Below are positions 37,455 to 46,892 of a DNA stretch of 64,000 nucleotides, in pieces. The notes under the pieces are model-generated. The model did not search any database. It was not told where the DNA came from and worked only from the letters and a program-made list of their open reading frames with translations. The DNA is from CAVOAK01 sp965217615 (GTDB lineage Bacteria > Pseudomonadota > Alphaproteobacteria > UBA8366 > CAVOAK01). The stretch covers positions 1 to 64,000 of the forward strand of contig CBDCIT010000030.1 in the NCBI GenBank assembly GCA_965217615.1, given 5' to 3'. Position numbers and translations under genes: made by a program. How positions within the stretch are numbered: the stretch's first letter is position 1; every line of letters begins with the position of its first letter.

Positions 37455-38097
37455 TCGGCCTTCGGCGGGATCGCTCGACAGGCACCGAGGCGGCCGGCCG
37501 GGATACACGAAGGGATCCCGCTGGTGGCTGGCGCCTCGCAGGGCGGCAACCGGGGAGGGCCGGTCGGATTGGGATCGAGGGGACCAGCCGGCCGAGTCCT
37601 CGCGGCGCTCAACCGCATGGGCTGTCGCCTCGGAGACGCTTCCTGGCGCCGGTGTGGGTTCGTGCCCGAGTACATCGGCCCCGGCCGCATCCTTGAGCGC
37701 CGGCCATCGGCAGCAACGCACTCAGCGTAACTCACACGGTCCCCGGTATCCGGCACTGGGCGTCCGAACGGTTGTCGCCGTCCTCCGCCCGGCCTCGGCG
37801 AATTTGCGCCTTTGCGCCACCGGCCGGCTCGAACGACTCAACCCGCCATGTGGAGATTAGTAGGCGCGCGGCGCGCAGCTCGGATTCGACCGGGATGCCG
37901 CGTCCGCCATCACTGGGGATTGCATGACAGCAGCAGACGGGAAACGTGAGCACCGTTTTCCGCACGAACCTGGCCAGCCGCGCGAGGCGGCACGGAGAGG
38001 CCGGGAGCAGCGCTGCAAGGGCGATCCGGGCGGTGGGTGGGAGAGTCACTTCCGCTGGCATCCCCGTCCCCCCGCTTTGCGACCCAAGGAGGCCCAA
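37455..38097. other. Intergenic of copy B with B-specific segment
   Basis: 37440-37735 has no counterpart in copy A: the flanks CCCGGTATCCGGC (37742) and CCCGGTATCCGGC (5469) match across it. It holds a 68-codon plus-strand frame (37524-37730) with no clear support. The remainder is a diverged leader similar to 5470-5794. Confidence 0.45.
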
Positions 38098-38403
38098 ATG
38101 CTTAATACCTTGACACCGCACAGAGGCGCCGAGGATTTCAACACTGTGCCCGGCGTCTTGCCCGATCCCGGCGGGTTTCTGCCGGAAGCACGGACCGGTG
38201 CCCGCGAGGCCGCGGCCCACATGAAGGATCTGGCGGAACGTTTCGCCGAGTTGCGGAACGCCATCATGCGCCTGTCCGGCAATCCGTCTCGCGCCGGACT
38301 CCGCCACCAGCTTCTCCATCTCGAACACACCTTGATGAGCGCGAGGGGCAGCCTCGACGACGCCGTCATCGCCATCATGGACGCCAACGAGGCGGTCCTT
38401 TGA
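38098..38403 (+). CDS. Small conserved protein of unknown function, copy B
   Basis: 101 aa, AAGGAGGCCCAA before ATG. Counterpart of 5795-6109: MKDLAERFAELRNAIMRLSG, RHQLLHLEHTLMSARGSLDD and an IMDANEAVL end. A three-residue difference after NPS keeps the frame. Helical, charged, cytoplasmic. No family recognised. Confidence 0.75.
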   Translation: MLNTLTPHRGAEDFNTVPGVLPDPGGFLPEARTGAREAAAHMKDLAERFAELRNAIMRLSGNPSRAGLRHQLLHLEHTLMSARGSLDDAVIAIMDANEAVL

Positions 38404-38592
38404 CAACCCGCGCGGCGCTTGCCGGGCAAATTCGTGCCACCAGTTACCACCGTGCGATGCCCCCACACTCTCCGGCCTGCCTCGACCAACGTGCAAGAGA
38501 GTTTAAGGAAGGCAAAGAGAAGGGCGACGCGCCCAAGGGTAAAGAGAGGTCCCTCCGGTCGGTGTCTCAACCCCATAAACCGGAGATGCAAA

Positions 38593-38778
38593 ATGTTCGA
38601 TCGCATTCATAGCTCGACCGAGTCCAATGACACCCTTTTCAATCCCGGCAGCACATGCGATGCCGACTTCGCCACACCGCTTCCAGACGCTGGCGCGCTG
38701 CTGGCCCCGGTCGGAATGCCGGCCCACGCGATCCGCGAGGTTCTCGCTTCCCGGACATATGCCGGCACGGACGGCTGA
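38593..38778 (+). CDS. Very small conserved protein, copy B
   Basis: 61 aa from MFDRIHSSTESNDTLFNPGS; CCGGAGATGC upstream. Counterpart of 6299-6490 with the same ending VLASRTYAGTDG. Conservation of frame with amino-acid changes supports translation. Lies 106 bp before the ssb 5' fragment. Confidence 0.65.
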   Translation: MFDRIHSSTESNDTLFNPGSTCDADFATPLPDAGALLAPVGMPAHAIREVLASRTYAGTDG

Positions 38779-38884
38779 ATCGAGGAAGAGAGGGGCTTTT
38801 TGAGAGTGAACGGAGAAGGGATCGAGAGAGACCGGTTCCCGTTCGCAAACCCGATGTCATAACCCGGATCATAGGAGATTGATC

Positions 38885-39025
38885 ATGTTCGGACTGAATA
38901 ACGCGCAGTTGATCGGACGCCTCGGCGCCGACGCCACCATCAGCCACCTCACCAATGGCGGCCGTGTCGCCAATGTCTCGATCGCGACCGACGAGAGTTT
39001 CCTCGATAAGTCGCTTGTTTCATGA
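38885..39025 (+). pseudogene. ssb: 5' fragment of ssb, interrupted by the serine-recombinase element
   Basis: The first 42 codons match copy A SSB almost exactly (MFGLNNAQLIGRLGADATIS; IATDESFLDK), then the sequence breaks at 39010 inside the element and a stop follows 5 codons later. The missing remainder (KNSGDKVDRTEWHRIV onward) is found 4.2 kb away at 43211. The ribosome-binding region is unchanged, so the promoter is probably still active and now reads into the element. Confidence 0.92.
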
Positions 39026-39265
39026 TGCACCTTGTTGCGTCTGTGAGGTCGTTCCGGGGGATCTGGTGATCGTGCCGTCCCCTTGCACCCTATATGGGGC
39101 ATCCGAAGTCAAGCCACATCGTTCCATTTCCTCCGATACCGGGTCGGGCGTCAGACCAGGAGGTGAAGGACAGGGCTCAAGAGGGTGAACGGAGATGGGT
39201 TCGAGAGAGTCCTGACCCGTTCGCCGCACCATCGACATCAACCAGCACGAACAGGAGACACGACT

Positions 39266-39706
39266 ATGGCGTTTGGTCTGAACAGAGCAGAAGTCATCGG
39301 CCGCCTCGGCGCCGATGTGACCGTGAATCATCTCGTCTCGGGGGGGCGCGTGGCCAACCTGAGCATCGCGACCGATGAGTCGTATATCGATCGCAACTCC
39401 GGGGACCGGGTCGACAAGACCGAGTGGCACCGCATCGTCACCTTCCAGGACGGGCTGGTGGACATGCTGACCAAGAACGCGAAGAAGGGCCGGCTGGTCT
39501 ACGTCGCGGGCAAGCTGCAGACGAGGAAGTGGCGCAAGGACGGCGAGGACTCGGAGCGGTTCTCCACCGAGATTCTGCTGGTCCCCGGATCCAGGATCCA
39601 GTTTCTCGAGAAGGCGAGCGGCAATGGCACCCCGGCGGCGGACGCTGCGGGGACCGAGAACGGTTCGGCCGTGTCGGCGGATCCGGACGAATCGATCCCG
39701 TTCTAG
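39266..39706 (+). CDS. ssb: Element-borne single-stranded DNA-binding protein
   Basis: 146 aa, ACAGGAGACACGACT before ATG. A complete SSB: FGLNRAEVIGRLGADVTVNH, DRNSGDRVDKTEWHRIVTFQ, GRLVYVAGKLQTRKWRKDGE and the acidic DPDESIPF tip. Clearly a different allele from the interrupted gene (AEV for AQL, MLTKNAKKG for MMEKHAKKG). It lies 256 bp inside the left end in the same orientation as the host ssb, so it can be driven by the promoter of the gene the element destroyed. Confidence 0.95.
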   Translation: MAFGLNRAEVIGRLGADVTVNHLVSGGRVANLSIATDESYIDRNSGDRVDKTEWHRIVTFQDGLVDMLTKNAKKGRLVYVAGKLQTRKWRKDGEDSERFSTEILLVPGSRIQFLEKASGNGTPAADAAGTENGSAVSADPDESIPF

Positions 39707-39741
39707 ATCCGGAACATCCCTCACATTCCCTCTTCCCCTAT

Positions 39742-39771
39742 GGGCCGGCGCTTCGCGCGCCGGCCCTTTTT
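39742..39771 (+). terminator. Terminator after element-borne ssb
   Basis: GGGCCGGCGC-TTCG-CGCGCCGGCCC followed by TTTTT; a textbook intrinsic terminator. Confidence 0.88.
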
Positions 39772-39849
39772 CATGTCGCGAGAGCTTGCCATGCCTCCGT
39801 TCGTCAAGCGCACCGGCCGGCGTGACGGTGTCGTTCCGTGGGGGCATTT

Positions 39850-41937
39850 TCAGTCTCCCGATGAGGGTTCCGGCAACGGCACCGTTTCGCCGGCGCAGTT
39901 GGCTCTGTACATACAGTATCGTCGCCGGCCTTCGGTCGCGACGATGACCCGATCCACCCGCGCGTCCGTTGCTGTTCTGCCCAGCAACCGGACGACCCTC
40001 TCGTTGAAGCCGAGTTGGGCGGCTACTTCCCCGGCGGTTATGAAGCCCTGGTCGCGAAGCCGTTTCGTCTCACGCTCGAGGTGGTTGGGCAAGCCGTAAG
40101 CCCGCCGTACCCTGCCCACGCGCTTGGCCGTGTAGGGCTCGCCCTTCCAGTTTCGACACCCCATCGCGTTCAGCTCGCGCGCGGCGCCTTCGTCACCGTG
40201 GGTTTCGAGTAGCCGGTCCAGCGCGGCGACCGTTTCCGGGGGTGTCTTGCGGATCTCCGCCATCGGTCTCGGCAGCTGAAGCGGCTCAAGCGTCAGGGAA
40301 CGACCCCCGCGCATGCGCAGACCGATCGTCACCTCGGAGCCGTCCCGGGTCAGCGTCGCATCCTCGATCAGAAGCCCGAGCAGCCGCTTGCGATCCACGT
40401 TTCCGGTTTGGGCGGCGTTCCATACCTGCTCGAAGTCGCGCGCCAGTTCCCGAATGCGTTCGACCTGCCGCCCGGAGAGTTCGGTGTCGCGCGCCGTGGC
40501 GCGGGCCTCGCGTTCCCGGCAGGCCTCTTCCAGATCACGCAGGCGCTCGTTCCAGTCGGCTTCGAGCGATGCCGCCACCAGCCGGTTGGCCGGGTCGACC
40601 TCGAAGAACCGGCGCCGCGCCAGGTCGGACTCGTAGCGGAAGGCCTCGATGCGCCTGGCGCGCTGGGCATCGGCCTCGGCGAACTCCACATCGACCTGCT
40701 GCTGGACCGCCAGGGCAAGATCGATGTTCTTGCGGTTCAACGCGTCGATCACGAAGCGCGATATCCCGGCGTCGACGAGATCGCCGCGCATGGTCTGGCA
40801 GGTCTTCCCTCCGTAGCGGGCCAACTCTTCGTTGCAGACGTAGAAGTAGCGCGCCGGCCGGTTGCGATGCGGGAGAGCGCGGTTGTATTGCATGCCCATG
40901 CGCCGGCCGCAGTGGCCGCAGATCGCCCGTGACTGCAACAGCGCCGCCCCCTCGCGGGGCGCCGCGGTGCGCGAGGGCGATTCCAGAAAGGAAGCGGCAT
41001 TGCCTCTCAAGGTGGCTCGATTGCGAAGGTACTCGTCCCAATCGATGAAGCCCACATGGGCGTCCTGAATGCAGACGTGCCAGTCCTCCATCGGCACGAC
41101 GCGGGATCGTCCGGTCCCGTCCGCCCGCCGCTCGACGTGCGTCTGGCCATAGACGAAGGCGCCGGCGTAGCGCGGATTCCTCAGAATGCGGGTGACTTGC
41201 GGCACGCGCGGAAGAGCCCAGCGCAGCTCGCCGTGGGCCGGCCCGCTTCGCGGACGCGACGGCAGCTCGATGTTCTCGCGGTGCATCCATTTCACCACCG
41301 CCATCGCCGACCTCATTCGGCGGAAGCTGTCGAACACGAGACGGATGGCGTCAATGACGGACCGGTCGGCGTCGAACACCACCTCGTCCTTGTCGTTGTA
41401 GGCTAGGCCGACCGGCAGCCGCATCTTCAGCGCACCGCGCGCGGCGGCGCTGCGCTGGCCGCCGACCAGCCGCGCCTTGATCCCCTGAAGCTCGAACTCG
41501 CTCAGGGTCCCTTTCACGCCGAGCAAGAGCTTGTCATTGCCGTCGTTGGGATCGTAGATGCCGGTCTCGTCGAGGATCAGCGTATTGCTGATTCCGGCGA
41601 TCCGCAGCAGTTGGTGCCAGTCGGCGTTGTCTCGCGCCAGCCTTGAGACTTCCAGGCCGAGAACGATACCCACCTCGCCGGCGGCGATGCTCCCCATCAG
41701 GTCGCGGAAGCCGCTGCGGTTTCCGCTGTATGCGCCCGACTTGCCCTGATCCTCGTCGATCACCCGGATACGCTCCGCAGGCCAGCCAAGCGCCGTCGCC
41801 CTTTGGCTCAGCCCGTACTGCCGCCGCGTGCTCTCGGTGTTTTGCACGACTTGGCGAAGCGAGGACTGACGCACGTAGAGGCAAGCCTCGCGCTCCAGAT
41901 GATGCGGCGCGATCTTGCGCGTTTCCGCTTCAAGCAT
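39850..41937 (-). CDS. Large serine recombinase
   Basis: 695 aa. The N-terminal resolvase domain has the catalytic Ser in ACLYVRQSS (Ser25 or Ser26), RSGFRDLMGSIAAGEVGIVL and LEVSRLARDNADW. The recombinase domain follows (~160-300, RILRNPRYAGAFVYGQT), then a zinc ribbon (AICGHCGRRMGMQYN ... FYVCNEELARYGGKTCQ) and a long coiled-coil region. The C-terminal ~120 aa look like extra DNA-binding helices (AAQLGFNERVVRLLGRT). It is translationally coupled to the upstream gene by an 8-bp overlap. It likely catalyses integration and excision of this element at ssb. Confidence 0.93.
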   Translation of the reverse strand: MLEAETRKIAPHHLEREACLYVRQSSLRQVVQNTESTRRQYGLSQRATALGWPAERIRVIDEDQGKSGAYSGNRSGFRDLMGSIAAGEVGIVLGLEVSRLARDNADWHQLLRIAGISNTLILDETGIYDPNDGNDKLLLGVKGTLSEFELQGIKARLVGGQRSAAARGALKMRLPVGLAYNDKDEVVFDADRSVIDAIRLVFDSFRRMRSAMAVVKWMHRENIELPSRPRSGPAHGELRWALPRVPQVTRILRNPRYAGAFVYGQTHVERRADGTGRSRVVPMEDWHVCIQDAHVGFIDWDEYLRNRATLRGNAASFLESPSRTAAPREGAALLQSRAICGHCGRRMGMQYNRALPHRNRPARYFYVCNEELARYGGKTCQTMRGDLVDAGISRFVIDALNRKNIDLALAVQQQVDVEFAEADAQRARRIEAFRYESDLARRRFFEVDPANRLVAASLEADWNERLRDLEEACREREARATARDTELSGRQVERIRELARDFEQVWNAAQTGNVDRKRLLGLLIEDATLTRDGSEVTIGLRMRGGRSLTLEPLQLPRPMAEIRKTPPETVAALDRLLETHGDEGAARELNAMGCRNWKGEPYTAKRVGRVRRAYGLPNHLERETKRLRDQGFITAGEVAAQLGFNERVVRLLGRTATDARVDRVIVATEGRRRYCMYRANCAGETVPLPEPSSGD

Positions 41938-42229
41938 AACGATTCTCCTGGTTTTCCCGCACGGTGTTGGCGACCACGGGAGGCGGCGACACGCGCAGCA
42001 GGCGCCGGACCTGGCTGGCGGCCTCGGCGATCACCGCATCGGCGATGGGCAGTTCCATGTCGGTGGACGAAGGCGGCGGCTGCAGGCAGGTGCGGTTGCA
42101 CGCGGCCCCGGCCATGGCCAGGGCGCCGCGCAGACCGTGGAAGCGCAGCGCGGCGATGGCGTTGCTGTCGCCGCCCGACAGCCAGAGCTGGCGCCAGCTT
42201 TCGTAGGTCTTCCAGGCGTCGTCACGCAT
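41930..42229 (-). CDS. Small protein of the recombinase operon
   Basis: 99 aa from ATG 42229, overlapping the HTH gene stop (TGATG), with the stop inside the recombinase start (ATGCTTGA). The sequence RDDAWKTYESWRQLWLSGGD leads to a Cys-containing segment and a basic tail. Tight overlap with both neighbours shows it belongs to the same unit. No named family; possibly a recombination accessory factor. Confidence 0.7.
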   Translation of the reverse strand: MRDDAWKTYESWRQLWLSGGDSNAIAALRFHGLRGALAMAGAACNRTCLQPPPSSTDMELPIADAVIAEAASQVRRLLRVSPPPVVANTVRENQENRYA

Positions 42230-42708
42230 CACGGCCCAAGCTCCAGCGGTTTTTTTTGAACCCGCTCGAGCGCCTTCTCGAGACCGCGCGGATGGACCCT
42301 GACGCCGAACTCGGCCTCGATCAGCGGCGCCAGCCGGCGCGCGCCCACACGTCCGTGCCGGGCCCTGTAGTCCTCGACGAAGCGCAGCATCTCCAGGCTG
42401 ATCTTGTGGGGCCCTCGCGGCCCGCGCTGCGCCGGGATGAGCTCCTGCAGCCCGCCCCCGTCGAACGCCTTGACCATGCGGAAGCAGGTCGGCCGGGAGA
42501 CCCCGAACCGTGCCGCCGCCTGCCCAAGGGTCGCCTCGCCCAGCCGGACCAGCCGGACCATCTCGTAGCGGACCTGAAGCAGGTCGCGGGCGTCGAAGAA
42601 GTCGCCGGCGGCGAACATCGCCTCGCTGACCTTTTCCGGCGTCCGGTTGAGGGTTCCGGCCTTTCTGAGGCGGTCTTGCTTTTCAGTGTCGTCGCGACGG
42701 TCTGCCAT
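42229..42708 (-). CDS. Helix-turn-helix protein of the recombinase operon
   Basis: 159 aa from MADRRDDTEKQDRLRKAGTL; GAGGACCGC upstream supports this start over the longer frame. An IS-type helix-turn-helix (LGEATLGQAAARFGVSRPTC) is followed by ELIPAQRGPRGPHKISLEML and RHGRVGARRLAPLIEAEFGV, resembling the N-terminal half of transposases. First of three overlapping genes ending in the serine recombinase. Likely a regulator or directionality factor; inferred. Confidence 0.8.
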   Translation of the reverse strand: MADRRDDTEKQDRLRKAGTLNRTPEKVSEAMFAAGDFFDARDLLQVRYEMVRLVRLGEATLGQAAARFGVSRPTCFRMVKAFDGGGLQELIPAQRGPRGPHKISLEMLRFVEDYRARHGRVGARRLAPLIEAEFGVRVHPRGLEKALERVQKKPLELGP

Positions 42709-42881
42709 GGCGGTGCGGTCCTCCGGGATAGTTCCATTAATTAATACGCTATACATCGCACCAAGGTCAACGATCAACCGAGACAATCTTGCCCTTGTTA
42801 TGCCTATATCGGCTATAATTCGGCATCCCATGCCAGGCACAACTGCGCAAGGGCGCCTTATTTTCTGATCATATAGCGCCA

Positions 42882-43157
42882 TCATTCCTGATCACGCTCG
42901 ACCGCCGGCCCAAGAAGCGAGTCCACGACCTCGCGAAGCGCAACCAGATCGTCCGCCCGGAACAGGCTGCGGCCCGACGCAACGCGCTCAAAATCGTCGA
43001 TGCGCCGCAGTGACGTCCAGGAAACCGGGACGCTGACAAGGGTTGCGCCGGCCGGGCCGTCCGCGAAGTAGCGCACCATCGCTCTCTTGCATCCGCCCAC
43101 ACGGTCGTAAACCCGAAGCGCCCGGCCCCTAAGCGGATAAAACGGGTGGGTGATCAC
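42882..43157 (-). CDS. DUF5372-family protein
   Basis: 91 aa, GTG start. The ITHPFYPLRGRALRVYDRVG opening and SVPVSWTSLRRIDDFERVAS, SLFRADDLVALREVVDSLLG pattern match DUF5372 proteins, which accompany serine-recombinase elements. It sits at the right end of the element, upstream of and in line with the HTH operon. Function unknown. Confidence 0.8.
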   Translation of the reverse strand: MITHPFYPLRGRALRVYDRVGGCKRAMVRYFADGPAGATLVSVPVSWTSLRRIDDFERVASGRSLFRADDLVALREVVDSLLGPAVERDQE

Positions 43158-43210
43158 AACATCCCGATGATCACCCGCTTCGGCGCTACTGCCTGCATTT
43201 GGAAACGATA

Positions 43211-43531
43211 GACAAAAACTCGGGGGACAAAGTGGACCGCACCGAGTGGCATCGCATCGTCACCTTCCAGGACGGCCTGGTGGAGATGATGGAGAAGCAC
43301 GCGAAGAAAGGCCGCCTGGTCTACGTCTCAGGCAAGCTGCAGACCCGCAAGTGGCGCAAGGACGGCGAGGACAGCGACCGGTTCTCGACCGAGATCCTGC
43401 TGGTCCCCGGCGGCAGGGTCCAATTTCTCGACAAGCCGAACGGCAACGGCGCACCGGCGATAAACGGCGACACCGTGCCGACGGCCGCGACCCTTGAATC
43501 AATGGCCGACGCTGACCAAATTCCTTTCTAG
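43211..43531 (+). pseudogene. ssb: 3' fragment of the interrupted ssb
   Basis: The frame DKNSGDKVDRTEWHRIVTFQ continues to ADADQIPF and a stop, matching copy A SSB from residue ~42 on. Joined to 38885-39010 it restores a complete SSB through FLDKNSGDK. It has no start or ribosome site of its own. The GGCCGG-type terminator still follows. Confidence 0.92.
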
Positions 43532-43556
43532 CGGCTCTCCCCGCAGCCGTACACCT

Positions 43557-43600
43557 CGGGGCCGGTTCCCGCCAACTCGGCGTGGGGCTGGCCCCTTTTT
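43557..43600 (+). terminator. Terminator after ssb 3' fragment
   Basis: CGGGGCCGGTTCCCGCC pairs with GGCGTGGGGCTGGCCCC, followed by TTTTT. Same type as at 7064. Confidence 0.8.
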
Positions 43601-43751
43601 CGTGCCATCACGTTCGAGCTCGTCCCAAAAAGCGTTCCCACCGTTCCCGGACATTGATCGTGCGAGCTTGCCGAGCATGCGTAGTGGTGCCTATGCTCCG
43701 GGTCACCGCGCTCAGGTGTTTTCCATGATCACGAAAGTAAGGTTCCTCAAC

Positions 43752-44261
43752 ATGCAGGTTCTGGGTAAAAGCATCACGGCTGGTTTATTCTTGGCCTCTG
43801 GTCTATTCTTCGTCGCACAGGACGCGCTCGCGCAGGAAAGCGGAGCATTCCGCGCGATCGCTACTGTCTTTCACGAGTACACGACCATCGAGCATGCGGG
43901 AGCGGAAGTCTTCGGCGGTCCGCTCCAGGGAATCGCCATCGTCGTCGAAAGCAGCGGCGGTCCATGGGTCGTGGACGCGAAGGGCCGCCGGACGTGCGTC
44001 GTGTTCGGTAGAAGAGGGATGGATGGCGTGGAGCTTGAGGCGCCCTGCACCATCACCGACGCCTCCGGCGATCGATGGTTCACGATCTCGAAGCGCAACG
44101 TGGGCGATGTGGAAGAGGGCGGCGGCGGAGTCGGCAGGATGGAGTTGTTGAATGGTATCGGCAGGTTCGCCGGCATTACGGGAAGCTGCACCTATACGAC
44201 CGAATACTTGACAGACAACTGGCTGGTAACCGACATGACCTGCGAGTGGAGCCGGTCGTAA
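43752..44261 (+). CDS. Secreted protein of unknown function (paralogue of 32189)
   Basis: 169 aa from MQVLGKSITAGLFLASGLFF with AAGGTTCC upstream; an in-frame ATG at 43725 is an alternative. A signal peptide ends ALAQE. The mature domain SGAFRAIATVFHEYTTIEHA, ELEAPCTITDASGDRWFTIS, GRFAGITGSCTYTTEYL and TDMTCEWSRS follows the same pattern as 32189-32689, with conserved Cys positions. It is cargo placed between two ssb fragments. No named family recognised. Confidence 0.75.
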   Translation: MQVLGKSITAGLFLASGLFFVAQDALAQESGAFRAIATVFHEYTTIEHAGAEVFGGPLQGIAIVVESSGGPWVVDAKGRRTCVVFGRRGMDGVELEAPCTITDASGDRWFTISKRNVGDVEEGGGGVGRMELLNGIGRFAGITGSCTYTTEYLTDNWLVTDMTCEWSRS

Positions 44262-44483
44262 GCGGGCCTCCTCCGATGCCGCGGTGCCAGTCGATCCGAG
44301 CGCTCCTCGGGGCCGACAGCAAGTTCTGATCACCGGCACGACAGCCGTTATCCGGAATCGTAGCTTACTCGCGGATGGGCGCCCATGGGTAAGCACCCGG
44401 AATACGTCAACGGCGGCACGAATATTCGCCTACGTGTTGATCGGCGCGGAAATTATCTCCCCAGATTCAAGGAGTCTCAAAGG

Positions 44484-44524
44484 ATCGGCGCGCCGATCGG
44501 CGTCGAACCTGCGCGCCAAATAAC
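44484..44524. repeat. IS-end-like block abutting an ssb fragment
   Basis: On the minus strand it reads GTTATTTGGCGCGCAGGTTC then GACGCCGATCGGC, similar to 29037 (TGTTATTTGGAGTGCATATT CGACGCCGATCGGC) and loosely to 25929. It ends exactly where the truncated ssb starts, so it is probably the scar of an insertion (IS21-like ends are a guess). Confidence 0.4.
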
Positions 44525-44719
44525 AAGCTGCAGACCCACAAGTGGCGCAAGGACGGCGAGGACAGCGACCGGTTCTCGACCGAGATCCTGCTGGTCCCCG
44601 GCGGCAGGGTGCAATTCTTGGACAAGCCGAACGGTAACGGTGCCCCGGCAACGAATGGCCATACCGTTCCTATCGCCGAAACCTCCCCGATGGTCGATGA
44701 CAGCGAGATCCCCTTCTAG
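44525..44719 (+). pseudogene. ssb: 3' fragment of a further ssb
   Basis: 64 codons KLQTHKWRKDGEDSDRFSTE to SPMVDDSEIPF. It matches the copy A SSB C terminus, and its downstream DNA (44720-45069) is the counterpart of 7034-7385, so this is the positional equivalent of the copy A ssb. The 5' two thirds are gone, replaced by the IS-end-like block. Confidence 0.88.
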
Positions 44720-44745
44720 GAGGGTTTCCTCCCCCCGCACACCCC

Positions 44746-44788
44746 AAGGCCGGTTCCCGCCAAGTTGGCGTGGGACCGGCCTTTCTTT
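44746..44788 (+). terminator. Terminator after ssb 3' fragment (second)
   Basis: AAGGCCGGTTCCCGCC pairs with GGCGTGGGACCGGCCTT, followed by TCTTTAT. Confidence 0.78.
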
Positions 44789-45069
44789 ATGTAACCCTCT
44801 TCGAGTCCAGGAAAAGCCTCCATACCGGGAGCGCGGGGCGAACGCGCCTCAAACCTTCTTCTGTACCGCTTTGTGGAACGCGGCATTCCCTCAATCGTAA
44901 TCGCTCACGCCCACTCTGAATTTAATGACGACCTCATTGCCTTCGAGGAAGAAACCTTCGCGGCCCGGATAGCCCCCCTTATTTCAAGTACCAAGACTGC
45001 GGCAACGGGGAAAGAGGGGGGCGGGAGTGGGAGAATAATCACCCCGTCGTGATGTTTCATTGTGTCACA
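44789..45069. other. Conserved leader, copy B, 5' of intron site
   Basis: Counterpart of 7104-7385. A frame ending GSGRIITPS is shared with copy A. The homology stops at TTGTGTCACA (45069), where the group II introns begin, and resumes at 48965. Confidence 0.5.
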
Positions 45070-46886
<1,817 letters not shown>

Positions 46887-46892
46887 GTTGCA

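Larger units (their letters stand above)
39011..43210. mobile_element. Large-serine-recombinase element inserted in ssb
   Basis: About 4.2 kb between the 5' part (ending CTCGATAAG at 39010) and 3' part (starting GACAAAAACTCGG at 43211) of one ssb. It contains a complete different ssb, a large serine recombinase, two small genes in its operon and a DUF5372 gene. No long terminal repeats were seen, as expected for serine integrases, which cross over in a 2-bp core. Exact ends are uncertain by a few bases. Confidence 0.85.

Noticed and set aside
37524..37730. 68-codon frame in the B-specific segment
   Set aside because: No counterpart, no ribosome site and composition expected of noncoding GC-rich DNA.
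38419..38778. Longer starts for the small conserved proteins (also 6125, 5414 and 37924)
   Set aside because: Upstream extensions differ between copies and lack ribosome sites; conservation and GGAGG-type signals begin at the inner ATGs.
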